Source: Cellulomonas chengniuliangii (lineage in GTDB: Bacteria; Actinomycetota; Actinomycetes; Actinomycetales; Cellulomonadaceae). Taken from it: 64,000 bases of DNA. Where the stretch lies: positions 2,666,001-2,730,000 of the forward strand of contig NZ_CP101988.1 of NCBI RefSeq assembly GCF_024508335.1, in the 5' to 3' direction. Below are positions 25,681-34,906 of this stretch, in pieces (the first letter of the stretch is position 1; every line of letters starts with the position of its first letter). The notes under the pieces were generated by a model, which had not been told where the DNA came from, searched no databases, and saw only the letters and a list, made by a program, of their open reading frames with translations. The position numbers and the translations under genes are program-made.

Positions 25681-28074
25681 ATGACCCCGACCACCACCAC
25701 CGGCGCCCGGCGCGCCACGTCGGCGCGCCGAGCGGGCGTCGTCGCCCTCGGCCTGCCTCTCGCACTGCTCGTCGCCTCCTCGCCCGCGACCGGCGCCGTC
25801 CGCGCCGCCACCGACACGGGCGACGTCGTCGTCACCAACACCGAGACCGTCCAAGCCCGACTGGACGCCACCGGCAAGCTCACCGGCGCGCGCGTCTACG
25901 AGCAGCTGAGCTTCACCGGGAACGGCACTCGAACCGTCGCCAACCCCGTCTCCGCCAAGGGGCTGCGCAACCTGGACGGGTTCGGCGGCTTCACCGTCCA
26001 GGACGGCGTCATGCAGGCCACCGTCACGGTGGACGGCGAGCAGCGGCTGCGCACCGTGAGCGACTTCGACGGCGAGCTGCCCGTCAGCGTCGACATCGAG
26101 TACTACCTGGACGGCGAGAAGGTGGCCCCGGGCGCCGTGGTCGGCAAGTCGGGCGAGCTCGAGGTCCGGTACACCGTCACCAACCTCACCTCCCGGCAGG
26201 ACGAGGTCACGTACGACAACGGCACGGGCAGGCAGGCCACCGCCACCGCGGAGACGGTCATCCCGATGGTCGGCCAGCTCACCACCACGCTGCCCTCGAC
26301 CTTCACCGCGGTCACGTCCGACGAGGCCAACATGGCCGGCGACGGACGCGGCGGCACCAAGCTCTCCTACACGATGACGCTGTTCCCGCCGATCGGGTCG
26401 CCCACGGCCGAGTTCGGGTACACGGCGCAGATCCGCACCGGCGAGATCCCGCCCGCCTCGGTCACCGCGCTGCCCGTCTCGCCCCTCACCAGCCCGTCGT
26501 TCAAGGGTGGATCGGCGAGCTACCAGGGCGGCGCCGAGTCCGGCATCGCCCTCACCGCCGGCGCCACCGAGATCGACGCGAACCTGCTCAAGCTCCGCGA
26601 CGGCGCCGCGACGCTGCTCGACGGCCTGCTCCAGCTCCGCACCGGCGCCGACCAGCTCGCCGCCGGGCTCAACGACACGGCGCTGCCGGGCTCCAACCAG
26701 CTCGCCGCGGGCGCCAAGACAGCCGCCACGGGCGCCGCCGCGCTGGCCACAGGCGCCGCGTCGGCTGACGCCGGCGCCCAGCAGGTCGCCGCTGGGGCCG
26801 CCGCCCTCGGGAGCGGGCTGACATCGGCGGGCGACAAGGTCCCGCAGCTGCTCGGCGGACTGGAGCAGATCGCCGGCGGCTTGGGCACGGTGGACGCCGG
26901 GCTCGTCCAGCTCTACGGCGGTGTCGACGCCTTGCCAGCGAGCGCGAAGCCGCTCAAGGATGGGGTCGAGAGCCTCGAGGGTGGAGTCGCGACGCTGCTC
27001 GCCGGGGCGCAGTCACTCCGCGCCACGCTCGCGTCTGAGGCAGACGTCCTCCTCGCGTTGGCTGCGATCAATCCGACCGTCACGCTCCCCGCCGCTCCCG
27101 ATGCGACGACCCTGCGCGTCCAAGCCCTCGGGAGCTTCGTGGCCGGTGTCGCCGCGAAGGAGGCCGACGCCGACAAGAAGTTGGAACTGGACAACGTCGC
27201 CAACTCCTACCTCACGGCGCCCGCCTCGTCGACGGTCCCACTCGGGCCCGGCCTCAAGGTGCTGGGAACCGTCCTCAAGGACGGAGCGGTCCCTGGCCTC
27301 GTCGCCATGCAGTGCGGTCTCAACGCGACCGCAACCGGCGCTGCCTGTGCCGGGAAGCCCGGGCTCGCCGAAGGGCTCGCAGGCGTCGACGCCGGTGTCG
27401 ACCAACTCGTCAACTCGGTCCGCGGACAGGTCCTGGGGGCGATCGGCACAGCGGGCCAAACCGCCGCCGACAAGACGCTGCGTGGCGGTGTCGGGTCGTT
27501 GTCCGCCGGGGCCGCGGAACTGCTGGAGGGGACACGGACGCTGGTCGGCGGCCTCGGCCAGCTCTCGGCGGGCGCGTCGTCGCTGCAGGCGGGCAGCTCT
27601 CAGCTCGCCGGTGGAACCCGTCAGATCGCCACGGGCGCCGGCCAGCTCTCCACGGGCGCCGGGCAGCTCGCCGCGGGGGCTGACCGGCTCGCGGGTGGGC
27701 TCCGCACCGCCGCGGACGGGTCGCAGACCCTGGCCGACGGCCTGGGAACGGCGGCGGACGGCGCTCCGGCGATCGTGGACGGGGCGCAGCAGCTCTCCGA
27801 GGAGGGCACCTCGGTGCTCGTGGAGACGGGCGCCGCCACGGCGGCCGACTACGGCGTGAAGTACGCCGTGATCGAGGCTGGCGCCGCGCGTGCGGCGGAC
27901 GAGTCCATGGCGTACGGCGGCCCGGAGGGGGCGGCGTCCGTGACGGCGTACTCGATCGAGATCGCCGGCGCTGACGGCTCGGGCGCGAGCTCGCTCGGCC
28001 GGGGCGTCGCGGCGGTCGCGCTGTTCGGGCTGGGCGGCGCGTTGGCGGCCTTCGCCCGGCGCCGGTTCGCGTAG
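25681..28074 (+). CDS. Large exported YhgE/Pip-like repeat protein
   Basis: 797 aa. A signal segment (VVALGLPLALLVASSPATGA) is followed by a beta-rich region to about 290, then long helical repeats of the form LxxGAxxLxxGA (QLAAGAKTAATGAAALATGA; QLSTGAGQLAAGADRLAGG), as in the extracellular coiled part of YhgE/Pip and X-x-x-LxxG proteins. One C-terminal membrane helix (VAAVALFGLGGALAAFA) ends in RRRFA. It resembles half of a YhgE exporter-like protein without the ABC-2 membrane domain. Role unknown, probably envelope-associated. Confidence 0.7.
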   Translation: MTPTTTTGARRATSARRAGVVALGLPLALLVASSPATGAVRAATDTGDVVVTNTETVQARLDATGKLTGARVYEQLSFTGNGTRTVANPVSAKGLRNLDGFGGFTVQDGVMQATVTVDGEQRLRTVSDFDGELPVSVDIEYYLDGEKVAPGAVVGKSGELEVRYTVTNLTSRQDEVTYDNGTGRQATATAETVIPMVGQLTTTLPSTFTAVTSDEANMAGDGRGGTKLSYTMTLFPPIGSPTAEFGYTAQIRTGEIPPASVTALPVSPLTSPSFKGGSASYQGGAESGIALTAGATEIDANLLKLRDGAATLLDGLLQLRTGADQLAAGLNDTALPGSNQLAAGAKTAATGAAALATGAASADAGAQQVAAGAAALGSGLTSAGDKVPQLLGGLEQIAGGLGTVDAGLVQLYGGVDALPASAKPLKDGVESLEGGVATLLAGAQSLRATLASEADVLLALAAINPTVTLPAAPDATTLRVQALGSFVAGVAAKEADADKKLELDNVANSYLTAPASSTVPLGPGLKVLGTVLKDGAVPGLVAMQCGLNATATGAACAGKPGLAEGLAGVDAGVDQLVNSVRGQVLGAIGTAGQTAADKTLRGGVGSLSAGAAELLEGTRTLVGGLGQLSAGASSLQAGSSQLAGGTRQIATGAGQLSTGAGQLAAGADRLAGGLRTAADGSQTLADGLGTAADGAPAIVDGAQQLSEEGTSVLVETGAATAADYGVKYAVIEAGAARAADESMAYGGPEGAASVTAYSIEIAGADGSGASSLGRGVAAVALFGLGGALAAFARRRFA

Positions 28075-28203
28075 CGCACCACCACCGGACGGGCGTCGCG
28101 GGCGGGGTCGTCGGACCTGGCCCACGGCGCCCGTCCGCGCGCTCCCCCGCGCCTGTCCGCGGTCCCGCGCCCCTGTCCTCCCCCTGACCCGCTGTCCGCC
28201 CAG

Positions 28204-28233
28204 ATCAGGGGCGGTCTCGGGGCTCCCCCTGAT
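28204..28233. promoter_or_regulatory. Inverted repeat ATCAGGGG/CCCCTGAT
   Basis: ATCAGGGG (28204-28211) and CCCCTGAT (28226-28233) form an 8-bp inverted repeat with a 14-base spacer, about 85 bp upstream of the DUF2807 start. TCCCCCTGA also occurs at 28179-28187, so the sequence element is present three times. It may be an operator or a terminator hairpin of the preceding gene. Confidence 0.4.
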
Positions 28234-28316
28234 GCCTCCGAGCGACCCGCGGATCAGACTGGTGGGACCGCGCTGGGCGAACCCGCCACGAGCGCCCGAT
28301 CAACGTCTGAGGCCTC

Positions 28317-29027
28317 ATGCGATCCCGCACCATCGCCCTGCTGACCAGCATGTTCGCCGTGTCCACCGTGCTGGCCGGGTGCGGCGCCCCGATCGTCAAC
28401 CCGGGCGAGCAGACCACCGAGGACCGTGAGATCGGCAACGCCACCGAGGTGCGGCTCGAGGCCTCCGGCAGCCTGACGCTCAAGGTCGGCGACGAGCCGT
28501 CGCTGACGGTGACCGCGGGCGAGAACGTCCTCGACCGCGTCACCAGCCGGATGTCGGGTGACACCCTGGTGCTCGGCACGGACCGCGGGTGGGGCAACTG
28601 GGGCTCGGTCGACTACACCCTGACCCTGCCGGACCTCGAGAGGGTGTCCGTCCTCGGCAGCGGGGACGTGAGCGGCGAGCTGGGCGCGACGGGCGAGGTC
28701 CGGGTCGCGGTCAAGGGCAGTGGCGACGTCCACCTGAGGGACCTGGACGTGGACGAGGTCCGCCTCACCATCGACGGCAGCGGAGACGTCGAGCTCGAGG
28801 GCTCGGCGACGCGCCAAGACGTCCAGATCAACGGCAGCGGCGACTACGACGGCGAGGACCTGGACACCCGGGAGGCCGTGGTCGACATCGCGGGCTCGGG
28901 AGATGTCGACGTCCGTGTGCGCGACCAGCTCGACGCCTCCGTCGCCGGCAGCGGGTCCATCCGGTACGCGGGCGACCCTCGGCTCAACAGCTCCACCGAC
29001 GGCTCGGGGAGCATCGAGAAGCGCTGA
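28317..29027 (+). CDS. DUF2807 (head GIN domain) lipoprotein
   Basis: 236 aa. Lipobox LAGC puts a lipid on Cys22. The rest is a right-handed beta-helix with recurring GSGDV turns (at least six), the hallmark of DUF2807 putative auto-transporter adhesin head domains. It should sit on the outer face of the membrane; no enzyme activity is expected. GAGG just before ATG serves as a ribosome site. Confidence 0.88.
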   Translation: MRSRTIALLTSMFAVSTVLAGCGAPIVNPGEQTTEDREIGNATEVRLEASGSLTLKVGDEPSLTVTAGENVLDRVTSRMSGDTLVLGTDRGWGNWGSVDYTLTLPDLERVSVLGSGDVSGELGATGEVRVAVKGSGDVHLRDLDVDEVRLTIDGSGDVELEGSATRQDVQINGSGDYDGEDLDTREAVVDIAGSGDVDVRVRDQLDASVAGSGSIRYAGDPRLNSSTDGSGSIEKR

Positions 29028-29099
29028 GCGGGAGTCGGCGTCGGCGGCGGGTGGGGGTTCCCCGCGCACCGGGGAGCGGCCGCGTCTACGGTGGCTGCC

Positions 29100-30170
29100 A
29101 TGGCGCCCACCAAGACGCCGGCGGTGGAGCTCGACGTGCAGGGTCGCACCGTCCGCGTCAGCAGTCCGGACAAGGTGTACTTCCCCGCGCGCGGCCTGAC
29201 GAAGCTCGACGTCGTCGAGTACTTCCTCTCCGTGGGCGACGGGATCCTGGGCGCGCTCATCGAGCGGCCCACCACGCTGGAGCGGTGGCCCAAGGGGGTC
29301 TTCGAGGGCGCGAAGATGGCGACCCGGGCGGACTCCACGGGTGACGCCTTCTACCAGAAGCGCGTTCCGCAGGGCGCCCCGGAGTATGTGGAGACGGCCC
29401 GCATCGCGTTCCCGAGCGGCCGGACGGCGGACGAGGTGTGCCCCACCGAGCTCGCGGTCGTGGCCTGGGCGGCGAACCTGGGCACGATCACGTTCCACCC
29501 GTGGCCGGTCAGCCGCGCCGACGTCGAGGCTCCGGACCAGATGCGCATCGACCTCGACCCGCAGCCGGGCACGGACTTCACCGACGCGGTGCGGGTGGCG
29601 CCGGTGGTGCGGGAGGTGCTCCAAGAGCTCGGCTTGGAGGGCTGGCCCAAGACGTCCGGCGGCCGCGGGCTGCACATCTTCGTGCCCATCGAGCCGCGGT
29701 GGACGTTCACGCAGGCGCGCCGCGCGACGATCGCGCTGGGACGCGAGGTCGAACGGCGCCTGCCCGAGCAGGTCACCGTGCACTGGTGGAAGGAGGAGCG
29801 CGGCCGCAAGATCTTCATCGACTACAACCAGATGGCCCGGGACCGCACGATCGCCTCGGCGTACTCGGTGCGCGCCAACCAGCGCGCCACGGTGTCCGCG
29901 CCGCTGCGCTGGGACGAGCTCACGAGCGTCCACCCGGACGACTTCGACGTGACCACCATGCCGGCCCGGTTCGCGGAGGTGGGCGACCTGTTCGCCCCGT
30001 TGAGCGCCGTCGACGGCCCGGCGTACTCGATCCGCCCGCTGCTGGACCTGGCCGACAAGGACGAGCGCGACCACGGCCACCAGGACCTGCCCTACCCCCC
30101 GGAGTACCCGAAGATGCCCGGCGAGCCGAAGCGGGTGCAGCCGAGCAAGGACCGCGACCGGGCACGCTGA
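29100..30170 (+). CDS. LigD-type polymerase/primase domain protein
   Basis: 356 aa, a stand-alone archaeo-eukaryotic-primase polymerase of the LigD kind. RIDLDPQPG holds the metal-binding DxD, SGGRGLHIFVPI is the conserved nucleotide-binding segment and KIFIDYNQMARDRTIASAYS holds the third acidic residue. No ligase or nuclease domain is attached, so a split NHEJ system is likely elsewhere (Ku and ligase are not in the window). I chose ATG 29100 because TACGGT lies seven bases before it; ATG 29091 overlaps that -10. Confidence 0.88.
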   Translation: MAPTKTPAVELDVQGRTVRVSSPDKVYFPARGLTKLDVVEYFLSVGDGILGALIERPTTLERWPKGVFEGAKMATRADSTGDAFYQKRVPQGAPEYVETARIAFPSGRTADEVCPTELAVVAWAANLGTITFHPWPVSRADVEAPDQMRIDLDPQPGTDFTDAVRVAPVVREVLQELGLEGWPKTSGGRGLHIFVPIEPRWTFTQARRATIALGREVERRLPEQVTVHWWKEERGRKIFIDYNQMARDRTIASAYSVRANQRATVSAPLRWDELTSVHPDDFDVTTMPARFAEVGDLFAPLSAVDGPAYSIRPLLDLADKDERDHGHQDLPYPPEYPKMPGEPKRVQPSKDRDRAR

Positions 30171-30211
30171 GCCGACGAGCCCGGCGCTGCGGCGCCAGGG
30201 CGAGTGGCGGG

Positions 30212-31471
30212 TTATCGCCGTCCGACGGGGAGGTCGTCCGCCGTGTCGGGAAGACCGGCGGGCCGGGCGTCGCCGATGGGCGACGAGCCGCCGCCGATCA
30301 GCCCCGCCATCGCCATCATGACCGCGATGCCCGTCATGACCAGCAGCGACGCGTGCCAGCCGGCGCCCGAGAGGACGCCCACGAGCACCGGGACGCACGC
30401 GGCGAGGCTGTAGCCCACGGCCTGGACCATCGCGGACAGCGACCTCGCGGTCTGCTGGTCGACGCTGCGGCGGGCGATCAGCGTGAAGACCACGGCGATG
30501 GCGCCACCCTGGACCACGCCGGCCACCACGACCCACACCGCCCACAGGCCGGGCGCCGTGAGAAGCCCGACGAAGGCCACCACCCACACCACGCCCAGAG
30601 AGGCGGCGACGACCCGCGGCGACCGGGACCGGGTGAGCAGGAACGGCGCCAGCAGCGCACCGCTGATGCCGAGCACCTGGAACACCGACATCGCGGTGCC
30701 CGCGGCGCCGACCGACAGCCCGCCCACGTCGCGGAGCAGCCCCGGCAGCCAGGCCGTCACGGCGTAGTAGAGGCCCGACTGGCATCCGAAGTAGAGCCCG
30801 AGCGCCCATCCGCCACCCGAGCGCCACACGGTGGAACGCCCGCCGGTGGCAGGCACCTCGACATCACCCCGCCCGCGCGACGAGACGGCCCACAGCCACG
30901 CCCCCGCGAGCGCGAGCACCGCCCACACCGCCGTCCCGGCACGCCACCCGACGGCGTGCGACAGCGGGATGATCAGCGCCGCGGTGACGGCGGCGCCGGC
31001 GGTGAGGGAGGCAGTGCTCGTGCCGGTCATGGCGCCGAGCCGGTGCGAGAAGTCCCGCTTGACCAGCACGGGGATCAGCACGTTCCCCACGGTGATGCCG
31101 GCCCCGATCACCACGGTGCCGATCAGCAGCTGTGTCGCGCCGCCCCACGGGCGCAACGCGATGCCCGCCGCGATGAGGAGCAGCGCCACGCAGACGGATC
31201 GGTCGGCGCCCCACCGGCGGGCGACGGCCGGGACCAGCAGCGAGCCCACCGCGAAGCAGAGCACCGGCAGCGTGGTCAGCAGCGACGCCTGGCCGGCGGA
31301 GAGCCCCAGGTCCGCGCGGATGTCGTCCAGCACGGGCGACACGGCTGAGATCGCCCCGCGCAGGTTGAGGCTGACCAGGATGAGCGCGACCACGTGCAGG
31401 GCCCCGGCGACGGCGGGGACGGAGGCGTGAGGGCTGGGCGCGGCGGCGCGACCGGGACGATGTTCGATCAC
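30212..31471 (-). CDS. MFS transporter, CynX/NimT-like
   Basis: 419 aa with twelve hydrophobic helices. LILVSLNLRGAISAVSPVL and DIRADLGLSAGQASLLTTLPVL at the N-terminus and GGLSVGAAGTAMSVFQVLGI in the second half match the CynX/NimT group of the major facilitator superfamily, some members of which export cyanate or nitroimidazole. The substrate cannot be told. I prefer GTG 31471, which sits five bases after TACAAA; a GTG at 31486 is possible but lies upstream of that -10. Confidence 0.85.
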   Translation of the reverse strand: MIEHRPGRAAAPSPHASVPAVAGALHVVALILVSLNLRGAISAVSPVLDDIRADLGLSAGQASLLTTLPVLCFAVGSLLVPAVARRWGADRSVCVALLLIAAGIALRPWGGATQLLIGTVVIGAGITVGNVLIPVLVKRDFSHRLGAMTGTSTASLTAGAAVTAALIIPLSHAVGWRAGTAVWAVLALAGAWLWAVSSRGRGDVEVPATGGRSTVWRSGGGWALGLYFGCQSGLYYAVTAWLPGLLRDVGGLSVGAAGTAMSVFQVLGISGALLAPFLLTRSRSPRVVAASLGVVWVVAFVGLLTAPGLWAVWVVVAGVVQGGAIAVVFTLIARRSVDQQTARSLSAMVQAVGYSLAACVPVLVGVLSGAGWHASLLVMTGIAVMMAMAGLIGGGSSPIGDARPAGLPDTADDLPVGRR

Positions 31472-31520
31472 CGCTCTTTGTAGCACGCGATGTGGCGCCA
31501 GCCGGAATCCCCCGGAGTCG

Positions 31521-32360
31521 CTACTTGACCGAGCCCGACGTCAGGCCGGCCACGAACTGCTTCTGCAGCAGCAGGAACCCGATGACCACGGGCACGCTGA
31601 CCACGAGTGACGCGGCCATCACCTGGTTCCAGTAGACGTTGATCTGCGTCGAGTACTCACGTAGCCCGATGGACAGAGTCCTGTTCGCGTCGTTGGTGAG
31701 CACGGAGGCGAACAGCACTTCCCCCCACGCCGTCATGAAGGCGTAGATGGACACGGCGATCACCCCGGGGCGCGCGGCCGGCAGCACGACCCGGAACAGG
31801 GCCCCGAGCTGCGAGCAGCCGTCCACGCGCGCGGCCTCGTCGAGCTCGCGCGGGATCCCGTCGAAGTACCCCGCCAGCATCCAGATCGCGAACGGCAGCG
31901 AGAAGGTCAGGTAGGTGATGATCAGGCCGAGCCGGGTCCCGATGAGCTGCACCCCGAAGGTCTGCGTGAAGTTCACGAAGATCACGAACAGCGGCAGCAG
32001 GAACAGCACGCCGGGGAACATCTGCGTGGACAGCACGGTGGTGGTGAACACCCCGCGCCCCCGGAACCGGTGCCGGGACACCGCGTACGCCGCGAAGATC
32101 GCGATGGCGACGCTCGCGATCGTGGCCGCGCTCGAGACGATCAGGCTGTTGAGGAAGTAGCGGGCGAGCGGCACCGTCGACCACATGTCGATGAACGGCT
32201 GCACGGTGAGGTTCGTGGGCCACCACGTGAACGCCCCCCGGACGTCGCTCAGGGGTTTCAGCGACGAGCCGACCATGACGTACAGGGGCACGACGGTGAA
32301 CAACCCGAGGACGACCACGACGACGACGCGGAACGCCTTGAAACCGGTGGTGTCATGCAC
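31521..32360 (-). CDS. Sugar ABC transporter permease, MalG-like
   Basis: 279 aa, six membrane helices. The ATPase-coupling EAA loop is ELDEAARVDGCSQLGALFRVVLP, and SLKPLSDVRGAFTWWP near the first loop is typical of CUT1 permeases. It forms the channel with the MalF-like partner, whose stop it overlaps by eight bases. No ATP-binding subunit is encoded nearby; such importers often share an MsiK-type ATPase encoded elsewhere. Confidence 0.9.
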   Translation of the reverse strand: MHDTTGFKAFRVVVVVVLGLFTVVPLYVMVGSSLKPLSDVRGAFTWWPTNLTVQPFIDMWSTVPLARYFLNSLIVSSAATIASVAIAIFAAYAVSRHRFRGRGVFTTTVLSTQMFPGVLFLLPLFVIFVNFTQTFGVQLIGTRLGLIITYLTFSLPFAIWMLAGYFDGIPRELDEAARVDGCSQLGALFRVVLPAARPGVIAVSIYAFMTAWGEVLFASVLTNDANRTLSIGLREYSTQINVYWNQVMAASLVVSVPVVIGFLLLQKQFVAGLTSGSVK

Positions 32361-33324
32361 GGCGCGACTCCCGGTTCGTGATGAGCAGGTAGATGCCGGT
32401 GACGAGCAGCAGGAACAGCAGAAGCAGCACGGACATCGCCGCCCCCAGCCCGAAGTTCCAGGTGAGGAACGTGGCGTTGTAGATGTGGAACGAGATCAAG
32501 TCCCCCGCGGCGGGCTGGCCCGTGCCGAACAGCACGAACGGCGTGTTGAAGTCGTTGAACACCCACAGGAACATCACGAGCACCAGCACGATGTTGACCG
32601 GGCGCAGCATCGGCAGCGTGATCGAGCGCCACTGGCGGTAGGCGTGGGCGCCGTCCACGGCTGAGGCCTCGTAGACGTCCTGCGGCACCGACTGCAGGCC
32701 CGCCATGAGCATGAGGAACGCGAACGGCCACATCTTCCAGATCGCCACCACCACCACCGACCAGAACGCGTTCGAGCCGATGAGCCAGAACGGCCTGTCG
32801 TCGATCAGCCCCAGGTTGTCCACGAGGATGTGGTTGATCGCGCCCGTGTCGCGCTGCAGCATGAAGTTCCAGGTCAGCACGCCGGCGTACACGGGCAGCG
32901 CGTACGGCACCAGGAACAGCGTGCGCAGCCCGGACCGCCCGCGGAACGACCGCTGCAGCACCACCGCGGCGGCCATCCCGAAGGTCCACGAGACCAGGAC
33001 GACCAGCACGGTGAACGCGCACGTGACGGCGAAGGACCTGAGCAGCGCCTCGCCCACCGCGGCGTCGAAGTCGAGCGCCACCTGGTAGTTCCGCAGGCCC
33101 ACGCCCGGCGCCGCGGTCCAGTTGCTGATGAAGAACTTGGTGAGCTGGCGGGTGCTCATCCACACGCCCGTGATCATCGGGACCACGTGGATCACCAGCT
33201 CGAACAGGACTGCTGGCGCCAGCAGCGCGTAGGGCCACCACCAGCCCGACCGCCTGCGCGGCCGGGCTGGTGGGCGCTGCTCTTGACCGGCGTCGTCCTT
33301 CTCGGAGACCGCTGTCGTCGCCAT
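32353..33324 (-). CDS. Sugar ABC transporter permease, MalF-like
   Basis: 323 aa, six helices after a 25-residue polar N-terminus. The EAA loop reads VPQDVYEASAVDGAHAYRQWRSITLP, a standard CUT1 signature. ATG 33324 follows a GAGGAGG site. It lies 28 bases after the binding-protein gene and overlaps the MalG-like gene, giving a three-gene importer. The substrate is probably a di- or oligosaccharide, but this is family-level inference. Confidence 0.9.
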   Translation of the reverse strand: MATTAVSEKDDAGQEQRPPARPRRRSGWWWPYALLAPAVLFELVIHVVPMITGVWMSTRQLTKFFISNWTAAPGVGLRNYQVALDFDAAVGEALLRSFAVTCAFTVLVVLVSWTFGMAAAVVLQRSFRGRSGLRTLFLVPYALPVYAGVLTWNFMLQRDTGAINHILVDNLGLIDDRPFWLIGSNAFWSVVVVAIWKMWPFAFLMLMAGLQSVPQDVYEASAVDGAHAYRQWRSITLPMLRPVNIVLVLVMFLWVFNDFNTPFVLFGTGQPAAGDLISFHIYNATFLTWNFGLGAAMSVLLLLFLLLVTGIYLLITNRESRRA

Positions 33325-33352
33325 CAGACGCCTCCTCGCCAGGATGGACGGC

Positions 33353-34699
33353 TCAGCCGACCGAGGCCTGCACCTGGTCCTGCGCGGTCTGCAGCGCAGC
33401 CCGCACATCGTCCTCGCTCACCGTGCCGCCGGTGGCGATGGTCGCGAACATCTGGTTCATGGCCTTGCCCACGGTGTTCTCGAACTGGTCCTCCGCGGGC
33501 ACCAGGGGCAGTGGCGCCGACCGGTTGTTGTAGATGTCCGTGAACGTCTCGGCCAGCTCGGTGTTGTCCGTGAACGTGGCCTCGGTGTCGACGAGCACCG
33601 GCAGGGTCGAGAACGGCCGGCCGAGCTGCGTCTGCACCTCTGGGCTGGTCATGTACTCGACGAACTGCAGGGCGCCGTCCTTGTTGTCGGTGTTGGTGAA
33701 GATGGACAGGTTGATGCCCGCCACGTGGCTCGCGATGTCGTCCTCGGCGTCGGACGGCGCGGGGAGGGCCACGACCCCGAAGGCGTCGTCGGGCATCCCG
33801 TTGGCGGTGATGGTCGCGCCCGCGTTGTTCTGGGTGAGGATCATCGCCGCCTTGCCCGTCGCGAAGTCGGCCACCGCGAGCGCCGCGTTGTCGTACTGCG
33901 CGTTGGAGGGGTTGACCACCTCGTCCTCCTGCATGAGGTCCAGGTAGCGCTTGATGCCCTCGACCGTGCCGTCCTCGGTGAAGGTCGGGTTCCCATCGCT
34001 GTCGAAGAGCTCGGCCCCGTTCTGCGCGCCGTTGATGAACGCGAAGTGGCTGTTCTCCGTGTAGCTGCCCGAGGCGAGGCTCAAGCCGTACACCCCGGTC
34101 GCCGGGTCGGTGACCGCCTGGGCGGCGGAGACCATCTCCTCCCAGGTGGTCGGCGGCTCGACTCCCGCCGCCTCGAGCATCGCCTTGTTGTAGTAGAGCC
34201 CGTAGGCGAGCCCGTACACCGGCACCGAGGTCGGGTCCTCGCCCTCGGCCCCTCCGGTCGCGAGAGCCGTCTCCACGAACTTGTCGGCGCCGCCGATGGC
34301 GTCCATCTCCTCGTCCCCGAAGGGCATGAACGCGCCCGTGGCCTGCAACGACGCAGCCCAGGTGTTGCCGATGTTCACCACGTCGGGCGCCTGGCCCGAC
34401 GTCACCGCGGTCTGGATCCGGGTCTGCAGGTCGTTCCACCCGATCACCTCGAGCTCGACCGGGATGCCGGTCTGCTCGGTGAACGCCTCGAGCACGGGCG
34501 TGAGCACCTCTTTGTCGTTGTCGATGCTGGTGCCCTGGTTGCTCGCCCAGTAGGTCAGGGAGCCACCGCCGCCGCCCCCACCCTCCGTCGAGCCGCCGTC
34601 GGAGTCGTCAGCGTTGTCCGAGTTGCTGGTGCACGCGGCCGTCATGCCGAGCAGCAATGCTGCGGCGACGGCGGAGGCGCGCAGAGATCGTGTCTTCAC
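33353..34699 (-). CDS. Sugar ABC transporter solute-binding lipoprotein
   Basis: 448 aa from GTG 34699. Lipobox MTAAC lipidates Cys23; a Gly/Asp-rich linker follows. The mature part is a MalE-like (CUT1) binding protein: SLTYWASNQG, TPVLEAFTEQTGIPVELEVI, VYGLAYGLYYNKAMLEAAGV and FATGKAAMILTQNNAGATI are typical. GTG 34699 has GGGGGGA upstream. It should capture sugars outside the cell for the two permeases behind it. Confidence 0.9.
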   Translation of the reverse strand: MKTRSLRASAVAAALLLGMTAACTSNSDNADDSDGGSTEGGGGGGGSLTYWASNQGTSIDNDKEVLTPVLEAFTEQTGIPVELEVIGWNDLQTRIQTAVTSGQAPDVVNIGNTWAASLQATGAFMPFGDEEMDAIGGADKFVETALATGGAEGEDPTSVPVYGLAYGLYYNKAMLEAAGVEPPTTWEEMVSAAQAVTDPATGVYGLSLASGSYTENSHFAFINGAQNGAELFDSDGNPTFTEDGTVEGIKRYLDLMQEDEVVNPSNAQYDNAALAVADFATGKAAMILTQNNAGATITANGMPDDAFGVVALPAPSDAEDDIASHVAGINLSIFTNTDNKDGALQFVEYMTSPEVQTQLGRPFSTLPVLVDTEATFTDNTELAETFTDIYNNRSAPLPLVPAEDQFENTVGKAMNQMFATIATGGTVSEDDVRAALQTAQDQVQASVG

Positions 34700-34787
34700 G
34701 AGATGTCCCCCCTGGTCATCACGGGACCGATGTCCGGACGGGCCCGGTCCAACAGGCTCAGGTGCGCATGCGCGAGCCATTTTTGAT

Positions 34788-34803
34788 GGTATGCGCGGTA
34801 TGC
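34788..34803. promoter_or_regulatory. Direct repeat in divergent promoter region
   Basis: GGTATGC occurs twice, separated by GC, just after the AT-rich TTTTTGATG stretch between the binding-protein gene and purT. Read on the minus strand, GCATACC is -10-like, so one copy may be the promoter of the sugar importer and the other a regulator half-site. No clear LacI-type palindrome is seen. Confidence 0.35.
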
Positions 34804-34906
34804 CGTCCCAGCGCGTCGGGAGGGCGACCACGCTGCGACCTCCGCGCGAGGGGCCTGGGGCGGGAGAATGCTCGGACCATCCCGCCACCGAAGGAGCACC
34901 TCCGTC

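Noticed and set aside
31521-34699. Assigning the ABC importer to a named sugar
   Set aside because: Binding-protein and permease motifs show only the CUT1 class; no glycosidase, ATPase or regulator is adjacent to support a substrate.
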